A stretch of DNA of 64,000 nucleotides. Source: Oceanospirillaceae bacterium. GTDB lineage: Bacteria > Pseudomonadota > Gammaproteobacteria > Pseudomonadales > Balneatricaceae. The position numbers and the translations under genes are program-made. The notes under the pieces were generated by a model. That model saw only the letters and a list, made by a program, of their open reading frames with translations, had not been told where the DNA came from and did not search any database. Location of the stretch: positions 1-64,000 of the forward strand of contig JABSRB010000030.1 in the NCBI GenBank assembly GCA_013215375.1. Reading direction: 5' to 3'. Shown here piece after piece: positions 17,918 to 26,657 of the stretch (positions within the stretch are counted from its first letter, which is position 1; each line of letters begins with the position of its first letter).

Positions 17918-18001
17918 GCTTGAATATACTCGTTTTTTCTTGTAAATAACATCTTGAGAACCCTGCTCAGTAGCACAGAGCTTTCAAGATGCAGTATAAA
18001 G

Positions 18002-18901
18002 TTAAGCTAAGTGTTGTTTGAAAAATGTTAGTGTACGAGACCAGGCGAGCTCTGCTTGCGTTTCATTGTATCTGGCAGTTGAGTCATTGTGGAAACCGTG
18101 ATTTACGCCCTCGTAAACAAAAGCTTGGTAATCTGCATCTATGGCCTTTAGCTGTGCTTGGTAGTCAGGCCAACTGCGATTGACACGTTTGTCTAGCTCG
18201 CCAAATTGTAAGAGTAGGGGCGCTTTAATATCTTTAATAAATGCTTCTTTGGCGGGGGTGCCATAAAAAGGAACAGCCGCATCAATGAGCTCGGGTTCAC
18301 GCGCGGCCAACATATTACTGATGTAGCCTCCAAAACAAAAACCGACCACTCCTAGCTTGTCACTAGTAAGCTGGTGGCTTTTAAGAAATTTGGCTGCCTG
18401 GATAAAGTCAATTTCAACCTTGGCCCGATCCAGAGATTTTTGCATGGCACGACCCTCATCATCATTACCGGGATAGCCTCCGAGGGAGTGAAGAATATCG
18501 GGAGCGAAGGCAATAAAGCCCTCTTTTGCTAAGCGGCGCGCCACATCTTTAATATAGGGGTTTAATCCTCTATTCTCGTGCACCACAAGTACAGCGGGAG
18601 TATTGGGCTGTACATTACTAGGTGTGACTAGATATCCACGGCCCTCACCAAAAGCACCTGGAGAAGGGTAGGTTGCATATGTCGCATTGATGTCCGCATC
18701 ATTAAAAGACACTTGTTCAGCGAGCGCGTAATTTGGAATAAGCCCTCCAGACACTGCTGCCGCTGTTAAACCAATAGCTCCTAAACGCTTTAAAAAAGTG
18801 CGTCGATCAATGTCGCCATGAGCGTATTCGTCGTACCAGTCAAATGCTTCTTGAGGAATTCCAGCGCTATGAACTTGATTGCTTTGTTGAGCTTTCATCA
18901 T
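18002..18901 (-). CDS. Tat-exported dienelactone hydrolase family protein
   Basis: 299 aa. A twin-arginine leader (RRTFLKRLGAIGLTAAAVSG, RR at 33-34) ends near 62. The α/β-hydrolase has the dienelactone hydrolase catalytic triad: nucleophile C189 in VVGFCFGGY, D237 in FGELDKRV and H268 in EGVNHGFHN. The Cys nucleophile rather than Ser is typical of the family. Export of a folded hydrolase by Tat fits other periplasmic DLH homologues; the substrate is unknown. It stands alone. Confidence 0.92.
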   Translation of the reverse strand: MMKAQQSNQVHSAGIPQEAFDWYDEYAHGDIDRRTFLKRLGAIGLTAAAVSGGLIPNYALAEQVSFNDADINATYATYPSPGAFGEGRGYLVTPSNVQPNTPAVLVVHENRGLNPYIKDVARRLAKEGFIAFAPDILHSLGGYPGNDDEGRAMQKSLDRAKVEIDFIQAAKFLKSHQLTSDKLGVVGFCFGGYISNMLAAREPELIDAAVPFYGTPAKEAFIKDIKAPLLLQFGELDKRVNRSWPDYQAQLKAIDADYQAFVYEGVNHGFHNDSTARYNETQAELAWSRTLTFFKQHLA

Positions 18902-19145
18902 GATGACTCCTATTTAATATGAGGCGTGTGAATACGGATGGTGTCACCAGCATACAATCACCAGCGCATACACACAGAGAAATATCAGACACTTTTTTCA
19001 GCGGCTGATAACATGACTAAATAGAAATAGAGAAGTTCACCTAGAGTGGAAATGATGCTGATTTAACCGGAGAAAGTAGTGAGTGACGCGAATTTGCCTC
19101 AATAGTATTTAACCGTTCAGTTATTAATGGGGTGCTCCTGAAAAT

Positions 19146-19853
19146 TTACATTTTTTTAAGTAGCGTCACTATCTTCAAAGTTCTAACATCTTCCTCACCA
19201 AAAGTATTTTTACTCGCCGCTAACGCTTTTTCATAATAGCCTTTGGCAATCGCGTATTCTTGCTGAAGGCGGTGAATGGCTGCTAGTTTTTTATAAGTGG
19301 CGATAGTGTCTTCATGATTGAGTTTTAGATATTTTATGCGGGATTTTTGCATGCCGATAAACATGCCATCATCTTCTACTATAGGCTGTTCTACATCGCC
19401 CAATCTCGTCGATAGTGACTTTTCAAAAAAGTTAATGGCCTGGTCGTATTTCTGCTCGTTTTGCGCAATGGAACCCAGTTGATAATAAGTATTGGCAAAG
19501 CTATAAAGGTCCACTTTATCCAGTTGTGTTTTAACGGCCAAAGATTTTAAGTAGTGCTCTTGTTCTAAGGTTGTATTGCCCAATAATGCATACAAACGGG
19601 CTATCTCTTCATACATATCCGCAGTTTCAATCGTATATTCATCACCGTCACTGATATGCTGCCCCACTAAACTCTTATAACTGGCGATGGCTTTATTATA
19701 TTCTTGATTCGCAACAGCTTCTTTGATGACCCGCTCTTCCTGGCTTTTCGTAAAGCCGTCAAATGCACTGGGGATAAAAAACTTTATTAATAAAGCGGAG
19801 ATGGTTAGAAAAATAACGCTGTAGAAAATTATGTTTGATTGTCGGTTTGTCAT
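19146..19853 (-). CDS. membrane-anchored tetratricopeptide repeat protein
   Basis: 235 aa. An N-terminal anchor (about 9-29) is followed by a mostly helical region with TPR-like repeats, e.g. DLYSFANTYYQLGSIAQNEQKYDQAINFFEKSLS and KLAAIHRLQQEYAIAKGYYEKALAASKNTFGEEDVRTL. The latter resembles kinesin-light-chain-type TPRs. Probably a periplasmic scaffold. No functional neighbour identifies its partner. Confidence 0.8.
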   Translation of the reverse strand: MTNRQSNIIFYSVIFLTISALLIKFFIPSAFDGFTKSQEERVIKEAVANQEYNKAIASYKSLVGQHISDGDEYTIETADMYEEIARLYALLGNTTLEQEHYLKSLAVKTQLDKVDLYSFANTYYQLGSIAQNEQKYDQAINFFEKSLSTRLGDVEQPIVEDDGMFIGMQKSRIKYLKLNHEDTIATYKKLAAIHRLQQEYAIAKGYYEKALAASKNTFGEEDVRTLKIVTLLKKM

Positions 19854-20326
19854 TTAAACTCTTTCGTTTTATAGATGGGAATGAAGATCATCGTGATAGT
19901 TTTCAGCACTGGTCAAACTTTATGGTTGAATAATCTGGCCGTAAGACTATGAGTAAGTATTTTTTCATAAGTAAAAATTCAAATCAATCGGATCTGCCCG
20001 TAATTAACAGGTATGGATTGGTATCATTGAACTGAGTAGGTGTCAGACTTTTTTACTCAATACTTAGGCTGGCTTATGCGAGGGGCTATAGATGTCAGTT
20101 GTCTGAAAGTACAAAGGGCAGTGTAGCCTACAGTAGCGAACTTTTAAGGGTTTTTTGAAATTACATTAAACGGCATATGAAATGTCCTTAAAAAGTGCTG
20201 GATCATGTGTTTCTCTTCTGCTGAAAGGCTGTTTGAAGTCTTTGTGATACAGCAGATAAAGCTTTGGTTTTTGTTGTCTTTTGTTGTTAGCATGCGCTCA
20301 AATCTAGACGACTTTAAGGTAAGCCA
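19854..20326. other. 473-bp intergenic region with no supported gene
   Basis: Contains the divergent promoters of the TPR and Qnr-like genes. A leftward frame (20144-20359) overlaps the Qnr-like start and has no recognisable features. I see no LexA box of the CTGT-N8-ACAG type before the Qnr-like gene. Confidence 0.5.
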
Positions 20327-21190
20327 ATGAGCCAAAATACCGAGGATGCGCTTAGCCAATCACTGGCTAAAATCAGCGCCAATTACCAATTATCCAATGA
20401 TAAAAAAAGCCCCAGCCCGCAACCTAAACCTATTAAGGAACAGGTTACTGGACAGATCGTTGCAGACCAAGAAGGGGTCTTCAAAGATCAAGTGTTCTAT
20501 GATTTGAAATGGAGTCATCAATCTAAGCAAGAAATGCAGCTGATTGATTGTGAATTTCATCACTGTGATTTCAGCAACGCCGCTTTAGACTTTATGCAGG
20601 CCAGTGGTTGCTCCTTTTATGATTGCGATTTTAAAAACACCGGTTTAAAAGAGGCGGTGTTTGAAAAATGTAATTTCTTTGATGCGGATGCCCAAAAAGG
20701 TTGCTATTTTTATGGGGCCGATTTGACCAACAGTCAATTTCTACACTGTGATATCTCTCTCGCGGAGTTTGAACGGGCTGATATGTTTGGTATTGAAATA
20801 TCCAACAGCAAAGCGCAGGGGTGCTCATTTAAGCAGGCTAACTTTGCCAGTGTGGTGAGTCGCCGGAAATTACTCTGTAGTGCACATTTAACCGATAGCC
20901 ATTTTAGATATGCAGATTTTGAAGGTTGCCAATTAGTGGGTTGTGACTTGAGTGGTAGCTCATTTGTAAATGCCAATTTTTTCCAGAGTAATTTAGAAAA
21001 ATGTCAGTTGCTCAGTGCTGATCTAACCGGTATTCAATTTGAAGGCTTAATACTCTCTGGTGCAGATTTGCGCAATGCGCAGTTGGATGGCTTAGATATT
21101 AGAAAAGTAGATTTACAAGGAGTGAAAATAAACGACTGGCAGCAAAGTGTCTTGTTGGAATCACTGGGTGTTGTTTGCTTTCCTAATTAG
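20327..21190 (+). CDS. Qnr-like pentapeptide repeat protein with N-terminal extension
   Basis: 287 aa. From about residue 85 on it is a right-handed quadrilateral β-helix of A(D/N)LXX-type repeats that matches the Qnr family: CSFYDCDFKNTGLKEAVFEKC, then DISLAEFERADMFGIEIS, a loop-A-like VSRRKLLCSA, and the family's terminal VKINDWQQSVLLESLGVV. Compared from memory with QnrA, the last 90 residues before the DWQQ motif align without gaps. Qnr proteins mimic DNA and protect gyrase and topoisomerase IV from quinolones. The first 70 residues, including a Pro/Lys-rich segment, have no counterpart in 218-aa Qnr proteins. Protective activity is inferred. Confidence 0.85.
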   Translation: MSQNTEDALSQSLAKISANYQLSNDKKSPSPQPKPIKEQVTGQIVADQEGVFKDQVFYDLKWSHQSKQEMQLIDCEFHHCDFSNAALDFMQASGCSFYDCDFKNTGLKEAVFEKCNFFDADAQKGCYFYGADLTNSQFLHCDISLAEFERADMFGIEISNSKAQGCSFKQANFASVVSRRKLLCSAHLTDSHFRYADFEGCQLVGCDLSGSSFVNANFFQSNLEKCQLLSADLTGIQFEGLILSGADLRNAQLDGLDIRKVDLQGVKINDWQQSVLLESLGVVCFPN

Positions 21191-21196
21191 TCATTG

Positions 21197-21214
21197 GCCT
21201 CTATTACTAGAGGC
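21197..21214 (+). terminator. hairpin after the Qnr-like gene
   Basis: GCCTCT-ATTACT-AGAGGC, 7 nt after the stop codon, followed by a short T-rich stretch. Plausible weak terminator. Confidence 0.5.
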
Positions 21215-21329
21215 TACCATTTTACTTGTATAATCAATAGTCCCAGCATACTGAACACCATTAAGGACCTTCTGGCCCGCCTAATAATAGGATTACTGTG
21301 AGTAGTGAAATGATCAATTATATAGAGTG

Positions 21330-21347
21330 TTAACATTGTAATGTTAA
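21330..21347. promoter_or_regulatory. 18-bp perfect palindrome in AT-rich spacer
   Basis: TTAACATT-GT-AATGTTAA, arms perfect. It lies between the converging Qnr-like gene and the catabolic operon, where no promoter is expected. It may be a protein-binding site or part of a terminator; its role is unknown. A second imperfect hairpin (CCCGAATATTG / CAATATCCGGG, 21477-21502) sits just after the operon's last gene and could terminate it, though it lacks a T-run. Confidence 0.4.
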
Positions 21348-21522
21348 TTAAATATTAATATATTTGTCATAAAATGTTGGGCTCGAAGCACTGCGGAGTC
21401 GAATGAAAAGTTAAGACTTTGAAGGAAATAGTTGATGATTATGATCATGCTTTAATTATAGCTTGCGCATACCTAACCCGAATATTGAATGCAATATCCG
21501 GGCTGAGAGAGCCATAAATTAC

Positions 21523-22053
21523 CTATCTAATGAATTGCTCAACAAAATCGGCTCCAAGCCCAGCTGCTTCGAAATGTTTTTTACACATATCGATTTTGGT
21601 GAAAACATCCTCATAGGCGGTAGCCTCCCCCCAGGGATCTACGTGAATCATGACCCCGTTGACTTGAAAAAAGGTGATCATTTCTTCAACGTCATCCGGT
21701 ACCACTAACGTATGGGTCTCGCCTGGTGGCTCAAATACATAACTGCCTGCCGTTGCCTCCCAATCGTGTTCTAAATACTTCCAGCGGCCCTTGAGAACAA
21801 AGCCGTGCACAGCAGCCGGATGACGATGTCTGGATAACACACCTGACTTTCTTACTTTCAGTAAGTTCATCCAATAACCTTGACTGCGATTGAGGCACAG
21901 TGGGCGGAACCATACGTTTTCACTTTGGGGCACCCAGAGCCTGTCATCGTCGGGAATAGCATTAGCAACGACGATTTCTTTTAAGGCATCTTCAGGAAAT
22001 GGTAGCTGGTATGGCATTGCTGCTATGCCCGCTACTGTTGAATCACGACTCAT
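21523..22053 (-). CDS. cupin protein, 2,4'-dihydroxyacetophenone dioxygenase-like
   Basis: 176 aa. The single cupin barrel has the metal motif SRHRHPAAVHGFVLKG (a His replaces the usual Glu of motif 1) and the second motif GSYVFEPPGETHTLVV. This matches the DAD/ChrR-like cupin group, in which known members cleave C-C bonds of hydroxyketones using Fe(II) or serve as sensors. It is the last gene of the nine-gene sugar-acid operon, 10 bp after the SDR gene, so a substrate related to that pathway (isomerisation or oxidation) is more likely than an aromatic one. Confidence 0.85.
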   Translation of the reverse strand: MSRDSTVAGIAAMPYQLPFPEDALKEIVVANAIPDDDRLWVPQSENVWFRPLCLNRSQGYWMNLLKVRKSGVLSRHRHPAAVHGFVLKGRWKYLEHDWEATAGSYVFEPPGETHTLVVPDDVEEMITFFQVNGVMIHVDPWGEATAYEDVFTKIDMCKKHFEAAGLGADFVEQFIR

Positions 22054-22063
22054 TTTTTACTCC

Positions 22064-22780
22064 TTACATTGCAGAATAACCACCGTCGACAGGGTACACA
22101 GATCCTGTCACAAACGAGGCTTTATCAGATAAAAGCCATGCTACAAGAGCACCGACTTCGTATGTTTTTCCCCATCGGTTTAGAGGGGTGCGCTTAATAA
22201 TAGGCATGTTTCTGTTTTCATCATGCCTAATGTCTTGAGTCATTTCTGTCTCGATCCAGCCGGGAGCCACAGCGTTCACACGTATCTCATCTGCTGCCCA
22301 GTTTCCTGCCAATGACTTGGTTAATTGTGCAACGCCACCTTTTGAGGCCGAATACGCTGGGACCAGTGGACCACCGAAGAAACTTAGCATAGAGGCTGTA
22401 TTTACAATACCTCCACCTTGTTGCTTTAATAATGGGTAGGCGGCAAGACAGCAGCGCATGGTGCCGGTTAAATTGACATTGATGACTTTTTCGAACACAT
22501 CAATATCGTACTCCTTACCTCGCTGAAGAATACCCGCGCAATTTACCAAGGCGTTTAAATGAGTCAACGCAGAGAAAAAGCTCTCGACTGCAACTGTGTC
22601 GGTTATATCTAGTCTTACAGCATCAATCGAGGGGCATTCTGCGCGAAAATCATTAACTTCTTGCTCATCGACTCCTGTGGCTATTATCTGCCAGCCGTAC
22701 TTGAATAGCTCTTGAACCACGCCGGCGCCTATGCCACGAGTTCCCCCTATAACCACTACTTGCTTTTTTGCCTCGCTCAT
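22064..22780 (-). CDS. SDR-family NAD(P)-dependent oxidoreductase
   Basis: 238 aa classical short-chain dehydrogenase. The nucleotide loop is VIGGTRGIGAGV (about 11-22), the NAG-type motif is LVNCAGILQRG, the active site is S near 141 and YSASKGG, and the C-terminus is AWLLSDKASFVTGSVYPVDGG. It resembles KduD / 2-keto-3-deoxy-sugar-acid and gluconate 5-dehydrogenases. It overlaps the kinase gene by 4 bp (ATGA coupling), which suggests that it acts on a sugar-acid intermediate of the same pathway. Confidence 0.9.
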   Translation of the reverse strand: MSEAKKQVVVIGGTRGIGAGVVQELFKYGWQIIATGVDEQEVNDFRAECPSIDAVRLDITDTVAVESFFSALTHLNALVNCAGILQRGKEYDIDVFEKVINVNLTGTMRCCLAAYPLLKQQGGGIVNTASMLSFFGGPLVPAYSASKGGVAQLTKSLAGNWAADEIRVNAVAPGWIETEMTQDIRHDENRNMPIIKRTPLNRWGKTYEVGALVAWLLSDKASFVTGSVYPVDGGYSAM

Positions 22781-23694
22781 AAGGATTGTTCCATGAAAGA
22801 CCTCACTTGCGCTTCATGCGGCATTGGTGCCACAGCCCCAAACCCTTGGGTAGATAAAGCAGCAGCTGCATTGGCGTATACAGCAGCATCAAATGGATTT
22901 TCTCCTTTTGCTAGACGCGCCAAAAATGCGCCGTCAAAAGTATCTCCTGCTGCTGTGGCATCGATAGCATCCACTTTTACACCTGAAATAAGCTTCCTTT
23001 CAGTAGGCGTTGCGATCAAAGTCCCCCTGTGGCCCAACGTTAAAGCCACTATTTTTGCACCGAGCTCAAGATAGAAATCAGCGATATCATCTGGGTTCGT
23101 TAATCCAGTCAGTTGTTGGGCATCATCGAGCCCTGGCAGAGCAATATCGCATTTAGCCATAGCGGCATGTGTAATGGCGCGAGCTCTTTCAATAGGCCAC
23201 AGTTTTAAACGTAAATTGGTATCGTAAGAGACCAGCCCACCCGCTGCTTTTACAATATCAATCGCAGTAAATATGGCATCTGCAGCAGTGTCAGATATAG
23301 CTTGGCTAATCCCTGATACATGTAATATTTTCGCTGCCTGCAACGCCTCTACAGGTAGGGATTCTGGCGTCATACAGCTAGCCGCTGAGCCCGCCCGGAA
23401 ATAGCTAAATTCGTGGCCATTTTCCCCATGTGTAATAAAGTAGACCCCTGTCTGGGCGGTCTTGATGATGTTGATTAATGATGTGTCTACGCCTTCACGC
23501 TGCCATAGGTTTAAAAATGATCTGCCGAACGAGTCTTCACCTAATTGTGTAAAATATGCGACACTGGCGCCTTGTCTTGCGGCGGCTATCGCACAATTGG
23601 AGGTATCACCTCCATGTCCCGGTAGATAATTACCGTCGCTCTGTTGATTAAATTCAATCAAAGGTTCGCCGATACAGATTATTTCTGAATTCAT
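22777..23694 (-). CDS. PfkB-family sugar kinase, 2-keto-3-deoxygluconate kinase-like
   Basis: 305 aa ribokinase-type fold. It opens with IICIGEPLIEFNQQSDGNYL and LPGHGGDTSNCAIAAARQGA (PfkB motif 1) and closes with DAIDATAAGDTFDGAFLARL, the PfkB motif 2 with the catalytic Asp; AAGD replaces the usual GAGD. The overall layout matches KdgK, which phosphorylates 2-keto-3-deoxygluconate to KDPG. No KDPG aldolase is present in the operon, so either eda is elsewhere or the RraA-like protein does the cleavage. Confidence 0.88.
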   Translation of the reverse strand: MNSEIICIGEPLIEFNQQSDGNYLPGHGGDTSNCAIAAARQGASVAYFTQLGEDSFGRSFLNLWQREGVDTSLINIIKTAQTGVYFITHGENGHEFSYFRAGSAASCMTPESLPVEALQAAKILHVSGISQAISDTAADAIFTAIDIVKAAGGLVSYDTNLRLKLWPIERARAITHAAMAKCDIALPGLDDAQQLTGLTNPDDIADFYLELGAKIVALTLGHRGTLIATPTERKLISGVKVDAIDATAAGDTFDGAFLARLAKGENPFDAAVYANAAAALSTQGFGAVAPMPHEAQVRSFMEQSL

Positions 23695-23741
23695 GTTGTT
23701 CTCCTGAAATGGGAACGGCTATTCACCGCTCCAATAGTCAT

Positions 23742-24932
23742 TTACTTAGATGTATAGCTCTTGCCGACATTCTTAATTTTCCAAATTCTGAAATTTGGCA
23801 CTTTAGGGCTTTCAAAATCCATCTCACCGTCCACCCAGACGTGCAGCTGATTAGAGGTTATGTATAAAGCGTCATCTGGCCCCCATGCTAGCGTGTCAGG
23901 CCACAGCATTTCAGGGTGATGAATAAAGCGTGAGAGCTTTCCAGTGGCTGTGTTGTATTTCATAACGCCATCCAGTGTTAGCGCGGTCATATATAGATTG
24001 CCCTTATTATCAAATGTCATGCCATCTGTATTGGATGGCAGGGTGATTTCAAGATTGACAGCGCCTTCTATAGTGTTTTCTTCGGTACTAAAATCTCTGA
24101 GTAATTTGGTCGGTAAGCTATACAGAGAATTACCGGTTAAGTTTGTCCAATAAAGTGTTTCTTTATTAGAGGAAAGCGCTATGCCATCAGCGCCGGTACG
24201 CATAGCACCGCCTTTAGTGACGACACGTTCACCTATATTGAAAAAGAAATTAGGGTCGTCGCTAGTGAACTTGGACTGATCTAAGACTCTTTTTGCCGAT
24301 TGTGTTTTACTGTCATAAACGATCAATCCACCGTGCAGAGGATCGCAAAAAATGCCGCTATCTGCGATGTAGGCGACGCCGGTATCATTATCTACTGCGA
24401 GATCATTCAAGAAAGAGCACTTCTGATCAGCGACTTCATTAGAAAATACGTGACGTTGAATTTCTTTGTTGTTATCGATATCCCAAAGGATTAGCTTTGC
24501 ATCACCTGCCGACATAGACCCGCCGATGTGCCCTTGGTCTAAAATCCACATCACATTATTACGATCGATTTCAAAACCTAATACCGATTTCAGCCCCAGA
24601 GGGTTTGCAACATTGTTCAGTTCTTGAGAGGGGAATGCTTGTAAAACCCATTCATCTGCTTTTTTTACCAGCTTGGACAATGTAGAGGGCATGCTCGCGC
24701 CTCCCCATCTGGCGGTAGAGACATACATGGTCCCATGGGAGTCTAATTTCACGCCTTGTACAAGCGCTTTGCCATAAAGGTCACTGGCTTCCCATACTGC
24801 CTTTACCTTTGAGTCCTTGACATCATAGCTAAAACTGTTCCATTCTACAGCGACCTCTAACTCTGGTTTAGCCAGGGCGGGAGTTGCCAGTAATGCACAA
24901 AATATCACTTGGATTAATTTTTTATTATTCAT
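23742..24932 (-). CDS. exported Yellow/major-royal-jelly-protein-like β-propeller
   Basis: 396 aa with a signal peptide (about 1-21, ALA-KP). The fold is a β-propeller of the MRJP/Yellow group: GVKLDSHGTMYVSTARWGG, VLGFEIDRNNVMWILDQGH, FLNDLAVDNDTGVAYIADSG, ADGIALSSNKETLYWTNLTG, SNTDGMTFDNKGNLYMTAL. Bacterial relatives are related to SMP-30-type lactonases. In this operon it may hydrolyse a sugar lactone or bind the substrate in the periplasm before TRAP uptake. Catalysis is an inference. Confidence 0.85.
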   Translation of the reverse strand: MNNKKLIQVIFCALLATPALAKPELEVAVEWNSFSYDVKDSKVKAVWEASDLYGKALVQGVKLDSHGTMYVSTARWGGASMPSTLSKLVKKADEWVLQAFPSQELNNVANPLGLKSVLGFEIDRNNVMWILDQGHIGGSMSAGDAKLILWDIDNNKEIQRHVFSNEVADQKCSFLNDLAVDNDTGVAYIADSGIFCDPLHGGLIVYDSKTQSAKRVLDQSKFTSDDPNFFFNIGERVVTKGGAMRTGADGIALSSNKETLYWTNLTGNSLYSLPTKLLRDFSTEENTIEGAVNLEITLPSNTDGMTFDNKGNLYMTALTLDGVMKYNTATGKLSRFIHHPEMLWPDTLAWGPDDALYITSNQLHVWVDGEMDFESPKVPNFRIWKIKNVGKSYTSK

Positions 24933-25000
24933 GGTGTGACTTCCTAGTTGTATGATTGGCGTCTTCGTAGTGTTGGCGCACTACGAAGACACTCTATTGT

Positions 25001-25651
25001 TTAGATTCGACCGTATTTAGCCAGTCCTTCTCGCAGAGACCCAGATGCAATAATGAGCCTCGCCTGTTCAGCTTCGCGCTGATCAATCTCTATCGACATA
25101 GCCAACACTTGTTCCGCTATACCTTTTGGCACTACAACAATCCCATCAATATCACCGACAAGAATGTCACCAGGGTTAACTAGGACGCCTCCCATAGACA
25201 CCTCTTCATTGGCAGAGAGAGTTTTAATTCTTCCCAGAGTGGTGCCTGGATTTACGCAGCGAGAGTAGACGGGAAAGTCAAAATCACGTTTGATTTCAAC
25301 CAAGTCGCGAACGCCGCCGTCAAGAACAGCAGCTTCCAGTTTGTTTGCAACAGCCCCTGCTGTCATTAGCCCGCCCCATAAAGCGACATCGGTTGTGCCG
25401 TTAGTCGAGATAACGATGACAGAACCTTCCGCTGCTTCATCAATGGCGTCTAATGCATGCTGAGGAGGCAAGAACTCACTGGTTGGCCCCTCTGAAATAG
25501 TCACTGCAGGCCCGACGATTTTTTGATCGTTGATACGCGGTTTAAAATGTTCTGGAAGAAACCCCGTTTGACCGGAAATTTTATCCACGGCATCTGCGAC
25601 AGATGCTGTTGCCACGGTGCGAAAGCCTTTGATTAATTCTTTTAATTCCAT
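25001..25651 (-). CDS. RraA-like protein (possible aldolase)
   Basis: 216 aa. It has the family signature WGGLMTAGAVANKLEAAVLDGGVRD, where the terminal R-D pair is a metal/substrate site in 4-hydroxy-4-methyl-2-oxoglutarate aldolases, preceded by TVATASVADAVDK and followed by PVYSRCVNPGTT and GDILVGDIDGIVVVP. True RraA inhibits RNase E, but this sequence is embedded in a catabolic operon, so a divalent-metal aldolase or decarboxylase cleaving a 2-oxo acid is more likely. It is 9 bp from the hydroxyacid dehydrogenase. Confidence 0.85.
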   Translation of the reverse strand: MELKELIKGFRTVATASVADAVDKISGQTGFLPEHFKPRINDQKIVGPAVTISEGPTSEFLPPQHALDAIDEAAEGSVIVISTNGTTDVALWGGLMTAGAVANKLEAAVLDGGVRDLVEIKRDFDFPVYSRCVNPGTTLGRIKTLSANEEVSMGGVLVNPGDILVGDIDGIVVVPKGIAEQVLAMSIEIDQREAEQARLIIASGSLREGLAKYGRI

Positions 25652-25660
25652 GTGAAACTC

Positions 25661-26647
25661 CTATTGTTTAGGGTGTGTTTGCCAAGGGTTAACCCAGTTA
25701 GCGGGTTCCTTGTTAGTTAATATTTGGTAGGCAGCTTCTGCTGCTTTACGCTGTAAAACCCGCACTGACCTTTCGGAATACCAAGCGGTATGATCAGTTA
25801 AGATTGTATTTGGGGATGTGAGCAGAGGATTGTCTGAACTGACAGGTTCGCTTTCGAAAACATCGATACCCGCGCCAAATAGCTGACCGCGTGTTAGCGC
25901 ATTTGCCAGTGCGCCCTCATCGACCAAGCCTCCGCGCGAAACATTGATTAAAATGGTTGACTGTTGCATCAGATCAAACATTTCTTGGCCAATGATATGG
26001 TGGGTCTCCGGTGTTAAAGGGGCGTGCAAACTAACCACATCCGCTTGAGCGCACAACTCATTTAAATTGACCTTTTGGATGTTGTTCTGACGCGCATCTT
26101 GGTTGGACAGATAAGGGTCAAAGGCCAGTATTGTCTTAAAACCTAGAGCGCGAAATTTGCTGGCGGTTTGTAAGCCAATCTTGCCGCAGCCTACCAGCCC
26201 TAAAACAGAGTCCTCTCTCGAGGGAATAATGGCATCTTGTCCCACTCCCCAAAGCCTATCGCGCACTTGTGAGTCTCGCGAAATTAATCGTCGCTGTACT
26301 GCCAGATAGAGCGCTAAGGCATGTTCGCTGACTTCTATTTCTGCGCCATAATCAGGAACATTAGCCACATAAATTTGCTTGCTTTTAGCGTAGTCAATAT
26401 CGACGTTATCGACACCCACGCCGTAGCGAACAATGCCTCGTAGATTTGCACAAGCATCGATTTGTGGACCTTTAAATTGCCGCTCTCTCAACAGCACGAT
26501 AACGGGATCGATAGCAGTTAACTGATCAACCAAATTGCAATCGGTTGATACTGGAATGACGTTAACATTCAGTCCTGACAACACCGTTCGTTCTGTTTCA
26601 TAATTTGCATATCCAGGTTCGATAATGGCAATATTTAAACTTTTCAC
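25661..26647 (-). CDS. D-2-hydroxyacid dehydrogenase (NAD-dependent)
   Basis: 328 aa. The NAD loop is LGLVGCGKIGLQTASKF (GxGxxG). The catalytic residues are R in ILINVSRGGLVDEGAL, E in GIDVFESEPVSSDNP and H in LTDHTAWYSERSV; the trailing WYSE resembles the CtBP/PGDH-like subgroup. It interconverts a 2-keto acid and a D-2-hydroxy acid. The start is GTG 26647, set by AGAGG six bases upstream; an in-frame ATG further upstream would lie inside dctP. Confidence 0.9.
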   Translation of the reverse strand: MKSLNIAIIEPGYANYETERTVLSGLNVNVIPVSTDCNLVDQLTAIDPVIVLLRERQFKGPQIDACANLRGIVRYGVGVDNVDIDYAKSKQIYVANVPDYGAEIEVSEHALALYLAVQRRLISRDSQVRDRLWGVGQDAIIPSREDSVLGLVGCGKIGLQTASKFRALGFKTILAFDPYLSNQDARQNNIQKVNLNELCAQADVVSLHAPLTPETHHIIGQEMFDLMQQSTILINVSRGGLVDEGALANALTRGQLFGAGIDVFESEPVSSDNPLLTSPNTILTDHTAWYSERSVRVLQRKAAEAAYQILTNKEPANWVNPWQTHPKQ

Positions 26648-26657
26648 AATAGCCTCT

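Noticed and set aside
20144-20359. Leftward 71-codon frame in front of the Qnr-like gene
   Set aside because: Overlaps the start of the Qnr-like gene and shows no recognisable features.
21463-21708. Rightward 81-codon frame inside the cupin region
   Set aside because: Antisense to the cupin gene, which has clear metal-binding motifs and an operon context.
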